A DNA stretch of 64,000 nt, from NCBI RefSeq assembly GCF_000463015.1, contig NC_022247.1, forward strand, positions 4,898,001 through 4,962,000. The letters are read 5' to 3'. The notes under the pieces were generated by a model. That model ran no database searches and was not told the DNA's origin. It worked only from the letters and a program-made list of their open reading frames with translations. The first letter of the stretch is position 1. The number at the start of each line of letters is the position of its first letter. A program made the position numbers and the translations under genes. This DNA comes from Variovorax paradoxus B4. Its GTDB lineage: Bacteria; Pseudomonadota; Gammaproteobacteria; Burkholderiales; Burkholderiaceae_C. This document shows, one piece after another, positions 53,537 to 63,139 of this stretch.

Positions 53537-55725
53537 GCCTGTGCCTCCTTGCCGCGGCCCGCGAGGGCCGTTGTCTCGCGCGATGCCGCCGCGCCTTGGC
53601 GCAGCCGCGCCATCACCTGGTCGCGCGGCCCGTCGAGCACGACGGCGCCGCCGTCCACCACGAGGATGCGGTCCACCGCATCGAGCACGGCCGGGCGATG
53701 CGTGGCCAGCACCAGCGTGCGGCCTGCGGACAGAGCGCGCAGTTGTTCGATCACTTCGCGCTCGGCCACTTCGTCGAGCGAGGCCGTGGGCTCGTCGAGC
53801 AGCAGCACGCTGGGGCGGCGGAGCATGAGCCGCGCGAGCAGCAGGCTCTGGCGCTGCCCGCCCGAGAGGCCGCGCCCGCCTTCCAGCAGCGGATGGTCCA
53901 GCCCGGTGGGCAGGCGGCACACGAAGGCCCAGGCGCCGGTGGCTTGCAGCGCGGCGATCAGTTCGGCGTCGGTGGCGTGGGGCGTGCCCATCTGGAGGTT
54001 CTCGCGCAGGGTGCCGTGAAACAGGCGCGCGTCTTGCGCGAGCAGGCCGACGTCGCGGCGCACGTCGGCGGGGTCGATGTGGGCCATCGACACGCCGTCG
54101 AGCACCACGCTGCCCGCGCGCGGTTCGATGAGACCCGACAGCGCTTGCAGCAGCGTCGACTTGCCCGCGCCGTTGCGCCCGAGCACGGCAATGCGCTCGC
54201 CAGGGCCGATGTGCAGCGCCTTCACGTGCAGCGCGGTGGTCTGGCCGTCGTGGCTGAAGGCGGCGTCGCGCAGCGTGTAGTCGCCCTGCACGGCGGGCCG
54301 GTGCACGCGCGTCTCATGGGGCGGGTGGTCGACCGGGAGCTTCATGAGCTGATCGAGCGATTCGCCGGCCACCTTGGCCTGCTGCCAGCGGTTGAGCACC
54401 TGCGTCACGCCGGCCAGCGGCGCGAGCATGCGGGTCGACAGGATCGACGCGGCCACGAGCACGCCGGTGCTCATGTGGCCGTCCATCACCAGCGGCGCGC
54501 CGAAGAACACGACGAAGGCAAAGGCGCCGCCCTGCACGGTCTGCGTCCAGTTGCTCAGGGTATTGAGCAGCGCGCGCAGTTGCAGGCCCGAGTCGGCGTT
54601 GACGGCGTTGTAGTGGTTCCACTGGTTCTGGAAGCGCGGCTCGGCCTGCAGCACCTTGATGTCGTCGATGCCCTGCACGGCCTCGACCAGCATGGCGTTG
54701 CGCAGCGACGATTCGCGCATGCCCGCCTGGGCCAGCGCACGCAGGCGCGGCTGCGCCAGCAGGCTGGGCACGAGCAGCAGCACGCACGCGGCCAGCGGCA
54801 CGAGCACGAGCCAGCCGGCAATGAACCAGAAGAGCACGCAGAACACGAAGAAGAACGGCAGGTCGGCCACGGCCGCCACGGTGGTCGACGTGAGCATTTC
54901 CCGCACGGGCTCCAGCTCGCGCAGCTGCGAGATGAAGGTGCCGGTGGCGCGCGGGCGCGCCGAGCCGCGCACGCGCAGCGCGTGGCCGAACACGCGGTCA
55001 GAAATGCGCAGGTCGGCGCGCTTGCCCACCACGTCGGTGATGCGCATGCGCGCGCCGCGCATGACCCAGCTGAACGCAATGGACAGCAGCACGCCGCCGA
55101 ACAGCACATGCAGCGTGGGCAGCGACTGCGCGGGCACCACGCGGTCGTACACCTGCATCGAGAACAGCGTGCCAGCCAGCGCCATCAGGTTGTAGGCGAG
55201 CGATGCGACGAGGATGTGGACATAGGGCCGCCAGTCCGCCAGCACGATCTGGCGCAGCCAGTGCGGCTCGACGGGGCGGATGTAGGTGTCCACGCGCGAG
55301 TCGGGCGCGGACTGCGCGGGCCGCAGCACGGCCATGGCTTCGAGCGCGGGCTGCAGCTCGTCGATCGTGCAGACAGTTTCTGCGCCCTGGTCGCCACCGA
55401 GCATCACGCGCAGGCCCTGCGCCGAGATGGCGGTGACCACGGCCACCTGTCCGTCGCGCAGCTGCAGCACCACGGGCAGCCGCCAGGGGCTCAGGGTGTC
55501 CAGGCGCGGCGCGACCTGGCGCACGGTGAGTCCGGCCTGGCGGGCCATCTGGCGCACGCGCTCGCCGAGGTCTTCGTGGTCGCTCCACGCGGCGGCACCG
55601 CGGATGCGCTCGCGCGAGGTGTCCAGGTGGTAGTGGGCGGCCACGGCCAGCACGGCGTCGACCCAGCCGGCGAGCAGCTCGGGGCCGCGCGCGGCAGAAA
55701 GCTCGGGCATCGTGGTGGCGGTCAT
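53533..55725 (-). CDS. Type I secretion ABC transporter (LapB-like)
   Basis: The 730-residue exporter has three parts. Residues 15-140 are a C39-peptidase-like domain lacking the catalytic Cys, which marks exporters of RTX/Bap adhesins rather than bacteriocins. A six-helix membrane domain follows (about 165-440). The ATPase domain has Walker A GRNGAGKSTLLQ, signature LSGGQRQSLLLARL, Walker B VLLLDEPTASLDE and switch His in LATHR. Its ATG overlaps the TolC stop by four bases. It drives secretion of the giant adhesin encoded upstream. Confidence 0.94.
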   Translation of the reverse strand: MTATTMPELSAARGPELLAGWVDAVLAVAAHYHLDTSRERIRGAAAWSDHEDLGERVRQMARQAGLTVRQVAPRLDTLSPWRLPVVLQLRDGQVAVVTAISAQGLRVMLGGDQGAETVCTIDELQPALEAMAVLRPAQSAPDSRVDTYIRPVEPHWLRQIVLADWRPYVHILVASLAYNLMALAGTLFSMQVYDRVVPAQSLPTLHVLFGGVLLSIAFSWVMRGARMRITDVVGKRADLRISDRVFGHALRVRGSARPRATGTFISQLRELEPVREMLTSTTVAAVADLPFFFVFCVLFWFIAGWLVLVPLAACVLLLVPSLLAQPRLRALAQAGMRESSLRNAMLVEAVQGIDDIKVLQAEPRFQNQWNHYNAVNADSGLQLRALLNTLSNWTQTVQGGAFAFVVFFGAPLVMDGHMSTGVLVAASILSTRMLAPLAGVTQVLNRWQQAKVAGESLDQLMKLPVDHPPHETRVHRPAVQGDYTLRDAAFSHDGQTTALHVKALHIGPGERIAVLGRNGAGKSTLLQALSGLIEPRAGSVVLDGVSMAHIDPADVRRDVGLLAQDARLFHGTLRENLQMGTPHATDAELIAALQATGAWAFVCRLPTGLDHPLLEGGRGLSGGQRQSLLLARLMLRRPSVLLLDEPTASLDEVAEREVIEQLRALSAGRTLVLATHRPAVLDAVDRILVVDGGAVVLDGPRDQVMARLRQGAAASRETTALAGRGKEAQA

Positions 55726-57056
55726 GGCCGGCCTCCGGCCACGAGGTCGCCCGCATCGACCAGCCCGAAGGCTTCGCGCAGGCGGCCCGACTGGTACAGG
55801 CACTCGACTGCGAGCCGCTGCACTTCGTGCGCGCTCTCGGCCTGTTCGAAGCGCGCGCCGTGGAACTCCTGCTCGGCATTGAGCAGGTCGAGCAGCGAGC
55901 GCGTGCCCAGCTGCAAGTACTGCTCGCGGTACAGGTCGCGCGTGCGCTGCGTGCTGTGCACGCGCGCGGCGAGCACGGGCAGGCGCTGCGCGTGGCCTTG
56001 CGATTGCACGCGCGCGTCTTCGAGCCGCTGCCGCACGCTCAGCTGTGCATAGCCCAGCGCGGCCTCGGCCGCCTCGACGGCGTGCGCGGCGGCGCGCTGG
56101 CGGGCCTGGCTGCGCCCGCCTTCGTACAGCGGCGCACTGAAGTTCACGGTGAGCGTGCTTTCGGTGGCGGACTGGCCGGCAAGCCGCGCGCCGGATTCGA
56201 GCCCCCGGTTGACGCCGGCGTTCAGCGACAGCGTGGGCAGCAGTTGCGCATCGGCACCGCGCAGCGCGGCCTGTGCCATGTCGCGCTCGGCCTGTGCCAT
56301 CTGCACGGTCGGTGCGGGCAAGGCCGTCTGCGGGTGCGCGGCGCAGGCGCTCGCGAGCGGCGCCGACGCTTCGCCGGCAATGTCGACCGGCATGCGGCCC
56401 TGGGTCAGATGCATGAGGTTGAGGCGCCAGCGCTCGGCCTGGGACGCGGTGTTGAGTTGCTGGGCACGCGCGGCCTCCAGGCGCGACTGCGCCTGCGCCA
56501 CGTCCGACTGGCTGGTCGCGCCCTTGGCCTGGCGCTCGCCCACCAGGCCGGCCAGCGACTGCACGCCCTTCACCTGGGCCTGCGCGATTTCGCCGAGCGC
56601 CTGCTGGCGATGCACTTCGATCCACGCCTGGGCGGTGTCGCGCACCACGTCGTCGACCGCCAACAGCAGCTTGGCGCGCGCGGCCGTGGCCGAGGCTTCG
56701 GCCTCGTTCACGGCGCTCGACACCTTGCCGAAGTCGTACAGCATCTGGGTCACCGACAGCGAGGCCTGGTGCACCTGGCGGCGCCCGTCGGTCTGCAGCT
56801 GGCGGTTGCCCGTGCGTGCGCTGAGGCCCGCGCTGACCTGCGGGTAGTAGCCCGAGCGCGCGTCCGCAATGCCCTCGCCCGCCTGCAGCGCTTGCCCGAC
56901 GGCGTTGCGCACGGTCGGGTGCGATGTGGCGGCCAGGCGCACCGCCTCGGTCATGCCCAGCGGGGTGGCGGCGCTCGCTTGCGCAAACGCCCCCGTTCCG
57001 GCGAGCAGCAAGAAAAGGCCCGCGGCGGCGGACGGAAGAAGACGGGAAGCAGACAT
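55722..57056 (-). CDS. TolC-family outer-membrane protein (LapE-like)
   Basis: This 444-residue protein has a signal peptide (MSASRLLPSAAAGLFLLLAG, cleavage near AFA) and the duplicated TolC coiled-coil pattern. The SGYYPQVSAGLSARTG segment near residue 70 and the paired long helices, each followed by beta-strand segments, are typical. It forms the outer-membrane duct for the adhesin. It is 72 bp after the adhesin gene, with a strong hairpin in the gap, and its stop overlaps the ABC gene start. Confidence 0.92.
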   Translation of the reverse strand: MSASRLLPSAAAGLFLLLAGTGAFAQASAATPLGMTEAVRLAATSHPTVRNAVGQALQAGEGIADARSGYYPQVSAGLSARTGNRQLQTDGRRQVHQASLSVTQMLYDFGKVSSAVNEAEASATAARAKLLLAVDDVVRDTAQAWIEVHRQQALGEIAQAQVKGVQSLAGLVGERQAKGATSQSDVAQAQSRLEAARAQQLNTASQAERWRLNLMHLTQGRMPVDIAGEASAPLASACAAHPQTALPAPTVQMAQAERDMAQAALRGADAQLLPTLSLNAGVNRGLESGARLAGQSATESTLTVNFSAPLYEGGRSQARQRAAAHAVEAAEAALGYAQLSVRQRLEDARVQSQGHAQRLPVLAARVHSTQRTRDLYREQYLQLGTRSLLDLLNAEQEFHGARFEQAESAHEVQRLAVECLYQSGRLREAFGLVDAGDLVAGGRP

Positions 57057-57090
57057 GCGTAAGAACGTGCGGACAGCGTGTGGACCACCA

Positions 57091-57120
57091 GGTGTCGGCG
57101 CCGCAAGCGGCGCCGACGCC
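57091..57120 (-). terminator. 14-bp hairpin between adhesin and tolC
   Basis: GTCGGCGCCGC (57094-57104) and GCGGCGCCGAC (57107-57117) pair exactly around a 2-base loop, and three more pairs extend the stem. It lies just after the adhesin stop. No T-run follows on the minus strand, so it is more likely a message-stabilising or attenuating structure than a full terminator. Confidence 0.6.
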
Positions 57121-57128
57121 CCGGTCGG

Positions 57129-60100
57129 TCAGTGGTGAAGCGCGAGGCCCATGTGAAGCTCGTCGTCGAGCGAAGGGGCCACGGGCGGTGCGTAGGCCGT
57201 GAGCGAGTCGGCCGATGACGCCAGGGCCAGCCCCGTGGGCGATGCCTGCGTGCTCGCGAAGGCCGGCGGGAACGCGGCCTGCAACAGCGCCTGCAGCGAC
57301 TCGGCCGCGTTGTAGGCATGCAGCATGTCGGACAGCTGCGTGCCCCCCCACGGGCTGTCGGCGAAGGGGAAATGCGGCGCATCTTGCGGTTGCTGCTGCT
57401 CGAGCGACACCGTCACATCCTCGACGCCGGCCAGACCCAGCGAGTCGGCCGAGGTGAAGAGCGCTGCCGCCCCCGCCGCACCGGCTGCGGGCGTGTAGTT
57501 GACGTGCAGCGTCTGCGTGGCCGCGTTGCTCGCATCGCCGTCGCGGTCGACCACCTGGTAGCTGAGCGTCTCGTCGTAGTTCCGCGAGCCGCTGGTGCGC
57601 GGTGCCACCTGGTAGCTGAACTCGCCCGAGTCGAAGTCCACGACCAGCTTGCCGCCCTGCGCCGTGGCGATGGTGACCTGGTGCGTCGCCGCGTCGTAGC
57701 TGTAGTCGCTGCCGGCGGCGGGGCCGGTCTTGGTCATCAGGCCCGTGCTGCTGTCGAAGGCGTAGGTGGTGCCGTCGATGCTCAGCTCGGACACATGGCC
57801 GCCGTCGGCGCCGAAGCCCGACGAGCCGCCGAGGCCGCCGGTCAGCAGGTTGCTGACCGTGGGCGGCACGCTGATCGTGCCTTGCAGCATGTCGTTCAGC
57901 TGGCTCGTGTCGGTGACGATCTGGCCGTTGGTGTTCGTGCCGGTGCTGCCGTTGTAGGCGATGGGGTCGATGAAAGCCTGTGCCGCCGCGTTCAGGCTCG
58001 AGCCCAGGCCCAGTGCGAACGAGTTGATCTGGTGGGTGCTGAGGAAGTTCGTCCAGATCGCTTCTTCCCCGGCCTGGATGCCCCTGTCGGCCGTACTGCT
58101 GTTGCTGCTGTTCGCCAACTGCTCCGTGTTGCCGTCGCCCAGGGTCGGCTCGCCGTCCGTGAGGAAGTAGGACACGTTCTGGGCCCCGTCGAGCTTGCCG
58201 GTGGCCGAGAAGCCGTTCATCGCCGCAGCCAGGGCCGCATCGTAGTTGGTGCTGCCGGAAGCCTGCAGGTTCTGCACCAGCGCCTTGGCTTCGGCCGCCG
58301 TCATCCAGGCCTGCTGCGACGCCCCGGTCGTGCTGAAGGTGACGAGCTGCACCCGCACGTCGCCGTACAGGTCGTAGCCGTCGATCAGATTCTGGACCGC
58401 CTCTTTCGCGCGGCTGAGGCGTGTCGGGGTTTCCTGCCCCATGCTCCCGGAAAGGTCCAGGATCACCATGAGGTTGGTATCGATCGGCGCCACGTCGACG
58501 GCCTGTTCGCCGCTCACGAGCACCGGCGCATCGTCCTTGACGGGCACATCGAAGCCCACCGGCGCGCCGCTGGCCTGGCCATCGCTCACCACGGCTTCGA
58601 AGTGCAGGTTCGACACGCCCTCGCCGTTGCCCGGCGGATGGTCGATCGGCGCCTTCAGCGTGACGGTGTAGCCCGCCTCGAACTGCCCCGTGCCGGTGGC
58701 AGCGACATTGCCCACCGCCACGGTCATCACCTCGGTGGTGACGCCGCCGACGGTGACGCTGCCCGTGAGCGTGTGCGTGTCCGCGTCCCAGGTCCACGAC
58801 ACCGGCTGGCCGCCGGAGGTGACGCCGTTGGGGCCACTCAGCGACACCGACAGGTCGCTGGCCGCGCTGTCCGGGTCCGCGATGGAAATGGTGCCGGTCG
58901 ATTGCAGCGGCGGCTCTCCCGCAGCCGGAATGCCGCCGGGCAGGCTGCCTTCGGAGACAGCCTCGGGCGCAGTCACCGTGGCCGATGGCGCGTCGTTCAC
59001 CGGGTTGACGGTCACGTTCACCGTGCTGGTGGTCGTGCCGCCATGGCCGTCGCTCACCGTGACCGTGAAGCTGTCGGTGCCGTTGAAGTTCGGGCCGGGA
59101 ACATAGGTGTAGGTGCCGTCGGCGTTGACCGTCACCGTGCCGTGCGATGGGTTGCTGCCCTTCACGTAGGTCAGCGTGTCGCCGTCGACGTCGCTGCCGA
59201 CGATCTGGCCGCTGACGGGCGTGTCTTCGTCCGTGGTCTTGGTGTCGTCGGGCGCCGTCGGCGCTTCATTGAGGTTCTGCTCGTTGAGCGTGACGGGGAT
59301 GTTCGTCGTGACCGTGCCGTCGCTCGCGCCGACCACCAGCGCGTGGGCGTTGGCGCCCGCCTCGTAGTCGTTCACGAACGCCGCAGCGCCCGCCGGCGTG
59401 AGGCTGATCTCGCCCGTGACCGGGTCGATGGCGAAGTAGCCATCGTCGTTGCCCGAGAGGATGCTGTAGGTGACGGTCGCGCTGTCGACGTCGGTGGCGC
59501 GGACCCTGCCGAGCACGGCGCCTGCAGGCCGGTTCTCGTCGTAGCCGAAGACGTAGCCGTCTGTCGTGTTCACCGGCGTGCCGCCGCCGTCGACGAACAC
59601 GGGGGCGTCGTTGACGGGGTTGACGGTCACGGTCACGGTGCTCGTCGTCGTGCCGCCGTGGCCGTCGCTCACCGTGACGGTGAAGCTGTCCGTGCCGTTG
59701 AAGTTCGGGCCAGGAACATAGGTGTAGGTGCCATCGGCATTGACCGTGACCGTGCCATGCGATGGGTCGGTGCCCTTCACGTAGGTCAGCGTGTCGCCGT
59801 CGACGTCGCTGCCGACGATCTGGCCGCTGACCGGCGTGTCTTCGTCCGTGGTCTTGGTGTCGTCGGGCGCCGTCGGTGCGTCGTTGATGTTCTGCTCATT
59901 GAGCGTGACGGGGATGTTCGTGGTGACCGTGCCGTCGCTCGCGCCCACCACCAGTGCGTGCGCGTTGGCGCCTGCCTCGTAGTCGTTCACGAAGGCTGCG
60001 GCGCCCGCCGGCGTGAGGCTGATCGCGCCCGTGACCGGGTCGATGGCGAAGTAGCCGTCGTCGTTGCCCGAGAGGATGCTGTAGGTCACGGTCGCGCTGT

Positions 60101-62738
60101 CGACGTCGGTGGCGCGGACCGTGCCGAGCACGGTGCCTGCGGGCCGGTTCTCGTCGTAGCCGAAGACGTAGCCGTCTGTCGTGTTCACCGGGGTGCCGCC
60201 ACCGTCGACGAACACGGGGACGTCGTTGACGGGGTTGATGGTCACGGTCACGGTGCTGGTGGTCGTGCCACCGTGGCCGTCGCTCACCGTGACGGTGAAG
60301 CTGTCGGTGCCGTTGAAGTTGGCGCCGGGCGTGTAGGTGTACGTGCCGTCGGCATTGACTGTGACCGTGCCATGCGACGGATCACTGCCCTTCACGTAAG
60401 TCAGCGTGTCGCCATCAGCATCGCTTCCGATGATTTGGCCGCTGACGGGCGTGTCTTCGTTCGTCGTCTTGGTGTCGTCGGGCGCCTTCGGTGCGTCGTT
60501 GATATTCTGCTCATTGAGCGTGACGGGAATGTTCGTCGTGACCGTGCCATCGTTCGCGCCGACCACCAGCGCGTGCGCGTTGGCGCCCGCCTCGTAGTCG
60601 TTCACGAACGCCGCAGCGCCCGCCGGCGTGAGGCTGATCTCGCCCGTGACCGGGTCGATGGCGAAGTAGCCGTCGTCGTTGCCCGAGAGGATGCTGTAGG
60701 TCACGGTCGCGCTGTCGACGTCCGTGGCGCGGACCGTGCCGAGCACGGTGCCTGCAGGACGGTTCTCGTCGTAGCCGAAGACGTAGCCGTCCGTCGTGTT
60801 CACCGGCGTGCCGCCGCCGTCGACGAACACGGGGGCGTCGTTCACCGGGTTGACGGTCACGTTCACCGTGCTGGTGGTCGTGCCACCGTGGCCGTCGCTC
60901 ACCGTGACGGTGAAGCTGTCGGTGCCGTTGAAGTTGGCGCCGGGCGTGTACGTGTAGGTGCCGTCGGCGTTGACCGTCACCGTGCCGTGGGCCGGGTCGC
61001 TGCCCTTCACGTAGGTCAGCGTGTCGCCGTCGACGTCGGTGCCGATGACCTGGCCGCTGACGGGCGTGTCTTCGGGCGTGGTCTTGGTGTAGTCCGGGAC
61101 CGTGGGCAGATCGTTCACCGGGTTGACCGTCACGTTCACGGTGCTCGTCGTCGTGCCGCCGTGGCCATCGCTCACCGTGACGGTGAAGCTGTCCGTGCCG
61201 TTGAAGTTGGCGCCGGGCGTGTACGTGTAGGTGCCGTCGGCGTTAACCGTCACCATGCCGTGGGCCGGGTCGCTGCCCTTCGTGTAGGTCAGCGTGTCGC
61301 CATCGGCATCGCTTCCGATGATCTGGCCGCTGACGGGCGTGTCTTCGTCCGTGGTCTTGGTGTCGTCGGGCGCCGTCGGTGCGTCGTTGATATTCTGCTC
61401 GTTGAGCGTGACGGGGATGTTCGTGGTGACCGTGCCGTCGCTCGCGCCGACCACCAGTGCGTGCGCGTTGGCGCCTGCCTCGTAGTCGTTCACGAACGCC
61501 GCAGCGCCTGCCGGCGTGAGGCTGATCGCGCCCGTGACCGGGTCGATGGCGAAGTAGCCGTCGTCGTTGCCCGAGAGGATGCTGTAGGTCACGGTCGCGC
61601 TGTCGACGTCGGTGGCGCGGACCGTGCCGAGCACGGTGCCTGCGGGCCGGTTCTCGTCGTAGCCGAAGACGTAGCCGTCTGTCGTGTTCACCGGGGTGCC
61701 GCCACCGTCGACGAACACGGGGACGTCGTTGACGGGGTTGATGGTCACGGTCACGGTGCTGGTGGTCGTGCCACCGTGGCCGTCGCTCACCGTGACGGTG
61801 AAGCTGTCGGTGCCGTTGAAGTTGGCGCCGGGCGTGTAGGTGTACGTGCCGTCCGGGTTGACCGTCACCGTGCCGTGGGCCGGGTCGCTGCCCTTCACGT
61901 AGGTCAGCGTGTCGCCGCTGTCCATGTCGCTGCCGGTCACACGGCCGCTCACGGGCGTGTCTTCGTTCGTGGTCTCGGTGTAGTCGGGCGCCGTGGGCGC
62001 GTCGTTGACGGGCGAGACGGTCACGGGCACCGTCACGGTGGTGGTGCCGCCCCTGCCGTCGCTGACGGTCACTTCGAAGCTGTCGGGACCCTCGTAGCCG
62101 GGGTTGGGCGTGTAGAGGAACTGGCCGGTGGACGGGTCGACGGTGACGGTGCCGTGCTCGGGGCCCTTGGCGACGGTGAAGTTCAGCGTGTCGCGGTCCG
62201 GGTCGGTGGCCTGCACTTGCCCGGAAATGGGCTTGTCCTGCTCGGTGGCGACGGGCTCGGCCTTGCCTTCGGGGCCGCGGTTCTGCGGCGGGAGCAGCGG
62301 CGGAATGAAGGCCGGGCCGCCACCGCCGCCGCCGCCACCACCGCTCGCGGCGGCACCGACACCCAGCACGCCGAGCGCACCCAGCAGCCAGCCGGGCACA
62401 CCGTCGGGCAGCAGCGCGGCGCCGGCGTCGTTCCATTCGATTTCGGTGAAGTGGAAGTCTTTCCAGGGCGCGGTGTACTGGCCCCACCACTGCACGCCGG
62501 CGCCGTCTTCGAGCACGAGGTCGTTGCGGCCGCCGTCAGGGTACTCGGCGAAGAAGCCCCGCACGGCGACTTCCTGGCCGCCCTGCAACACGAGCACCAG
62601 GTCGCCGCCGCGACGCTCGAACCTGAGCACGCTCTCGGGCGCGATCTTCAGTGACACGATCGATGGGCGATCCAGAACCAGAGGGGCGTCTGCCGCCGCT
62701 TTGCGGGATGCGCCACCAGACTTGTAAACAGCTTCCAT
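57129..62738 (-). CDS. Giant Bap-like adhesin exported by type I secretion
   Basis: This 1869-residue surface protein starts MEAVYKSGGASRKAAADAPL with AAGGAC upstream. Residues 1-130 are a BapA-prefix-like domain ending in a nine-Gly linker (133-141). Residues 160-1250 hold seven copies of a 91-residue cadherin/VCBS-type repeat (TPVSGQIIGSDADGDTLTY type) and four copies of a 114-residue cadherin-like repeat (DGYVFGYDENRPAGTVLGTV type). Then come a T1SS repeat module (to about 1415), a vWA domain with MIDAS motif DLSGSMGQE (about 1430-1600) and a C-terminal secretion region with VDRDGDASNAATQTLHV. It mediates attachment or biofilm formation. TolC, ABC, HlyD and BamE-like genes follow. Confidence 0.93.
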   Translation of the reverse strand: MEAVYKSGGASRKAAADAPLVLDRPSIVSLKIAPESVLRFERRGGDLVLVLQGGQEVAVRGFFAEYPDGGRNDLVLEDGAGVQWWGQYTAPWKDFHFTEIEWNDAGAALLPDGVPGWLLGALGVLGVGAAASGGGGGGGGGPAFIPPLLPPQNRGPEGKAEPVATEQDKPISGQVQATDPDRDTLNFTVAKGPEHGTVTVDPSTGQFLYTPNPGYEGPDSFEVTVSDGRGGTTTVTVPVTVSPVNDAPTAPDYTETTNEDTPVSGRVTGSDMDSGDTLTYVKGSDPAHGTVTVNPDGTYTYTPGANFNGTDSFTVTVSDGHGGTTTSTVTVTINPVNDVPVFVDGGGTPVNTTDGYVFGYDENRPAGTVLGTVRATDVDSATVTYSILSGNDDGYFAIDPVTGAISLTPAGAAAFVNDYEAGANAHALVVGASDGTVTTNIPVTLNEQNINDAPTAPDDTKTTDEDTPVSGQIIGSDADGDTLTYTKGSDPAHGMVTVNADGTYTYTPGANFNGTDSFTVTVSDGHGGTTTSTVNVTVNPVNDLPTVPDYTKTTPEDTPVSGQVIGTDVDGDTLTYVKGSDPAHGTVTVNADGTYTYTPGANFNGTDSFTVTVSDGHGGTTTSTVNVTVNPVNDAPVFVDGGGTPVNTTDGYVFGYDENRPAGTVLGTVRATDVDSATVTYSILSGNDDGYFAIDPVTGEISLTPAGAAAFVNDYEAGANAHALVVGANDGTVTTNIPVTLNEQNINDAPKAPDDTKTTNEDTPVSGQIIGSDADGDTLTYVKGSDPSHGTVTVNADGTYTYTPGANFNGTDSFTVTVSDGHGGTTTSTVTVTINPVNDVPVFVDGGGTPVNTTDGYVFGYDENRPAGTVLGTVRATDVDSATVTYSILSGNDDGYFAIDPVTGAISLTPAGAAAFVNDYEAGANAHALVVGASDGTVTTNIPVTLNEQNINDAPTAPDDTKTTDEDTPVSGQIVGSDVDGDTLTYVKGTDPSHGTVTVNADGTYTYVPGPNFNGTDSFTVTVSDGHGGTTTSTVTVTVNPVNDAPVFVDGGGTPVNTTDGYVFGYDENRPAGAVLGRVRATDVDSATVTYSILSGNDDGYFAIDPVTGEISLTPAGAAAFVNDYEAGANAHALVVGASDGTVTTNIPVTLNEQNLNEAPTAPDDTKTTDEDTPVSGQIVGSDVDGDTLTYVKGSNPSHGTVTVNADGTYTYVPGPNFNGTDSFTVTVSDGHGGTTTSTVNVTVNPVNDAPSATVTAPEAVSEGSLPGGIPAAGEPPLQSTGTISIADPDSAASDLSVSLSGPNGVTSGGQPVSWTWDADTHTLTGSVTVGGVTTEVMTVAVGNVAATGTGQFEAGYTVTLKAPIDHPPGNGEGVSNLHFEAVVSDGQASGAPVGFDVPVKDDAPVLVSGEQAVDVAPIDTNLMVILDLSGSMGQETPTRLSRAKEAVQNLIDGYDLYGDVRVQLVTFSTTGASQQAWMTAAEAKALVQNLQASGSTNYDAALAAAMNGFSATGKLDGAQNVSYFLTDGEPTLGDGNTEQLANSSNSSTADRGIQAGEEAIWTNFLSTHQINSFALGLGSSLNAAAQAFIDPIAYNGSTGTNTNGQIVTDTSQLNDMLQGTISVPPTVSNLLTGGLGGSSGFGADGGHVSELSIDGTTYAFDSSTGLMTKTGPAAGSDYSYDAATHQVTIATAQGGKLVVDFDSGEFSYQVAPRTSGSRNYDETLSYQVVDRDGDASNAATQTLHVNYTPAAGAAGAAALFTSADSLGLAGVEDVTVSLEQQQPQDAPHFPFADSPWGGTQLSDMLHAYNAAESLQALLQAAFPPAFASTQASPTGLALASSADSLTAYAPPVAPSLDDELHMGLALHH
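58985..62260. repeat. Tandem 615-bp coding repeats in the adhesin gene
   Basis: Near-identical DNA recurs with a period of 615 bp (for example at 59176, 59791 and 60406) and once at 888 bp (to 61294), which is 615 plus one extra 273-bp unit. The 615-bp unit is one 114-residue repeat plus one 91-residue repeat. High DNA identity means recombination can change copy number and short-read assemblies may be wrong here. Confidence 0.85.
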
Positions 62739-63139
62739 GATTTGTCCTTGCTTCTTGACTTCAGACCCCGGGGCGCCTTCGTCCTGGACGAACAACCTGG
62801 GTCGCACATTGGGGAAATCTCGAGTGCCGGGGCTCTCGAGGACTCGCCGGCAGGACCCGACCGGGGTCACGCGGCTTGCGCTTGCACGAGGCGGGATTCT
62901 TGGTGCGGGGGGCGAGCCGGGCTTTTGCCGGAGAGGTCGCCGCTTTTGCCGTATCGGACAACCGTTTACAAAGGTATCCAAACGTCAATTACTTCACACA
63001 AATTGCGAGATAAAGTGGCCAATTCGCCGGTGAGCAAAACCGGAGCAGGCGGGCAATGGTGAGAATGATTACCAGTTAATTTCCTGGTTTCATCGCCTTC
63101 ACCCAGAGAGCGCGGTCCCACGGCCGTGCCCGTTCTTCC
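62739..63139. other. Divergent promoter region of adhesin and response regulator
   Basis: No gene is seen in these 401 bp. The first 200 bp (adhesin side) are GC-rich and would form a long leader. The AT-rich part, about 62955-63085, is the likely site of both promoters and regulator binding. Confidence 0.5.

Noticed and set aside
58985..62260. CRISPR-like repeats
   Set aside because: The repeats are 273-615 bp, contiguous and coding in one frame of the adhesin. No short repeat-spacer array was found anywhere in the window.
57318..62654. A 1778-codon open frame on the plus strand
   Set aside because: It is the antisense of the adhesin repeats and simply mirrors their 615-bp period. The adhesin frame has domains, a start signal and matching export genes.
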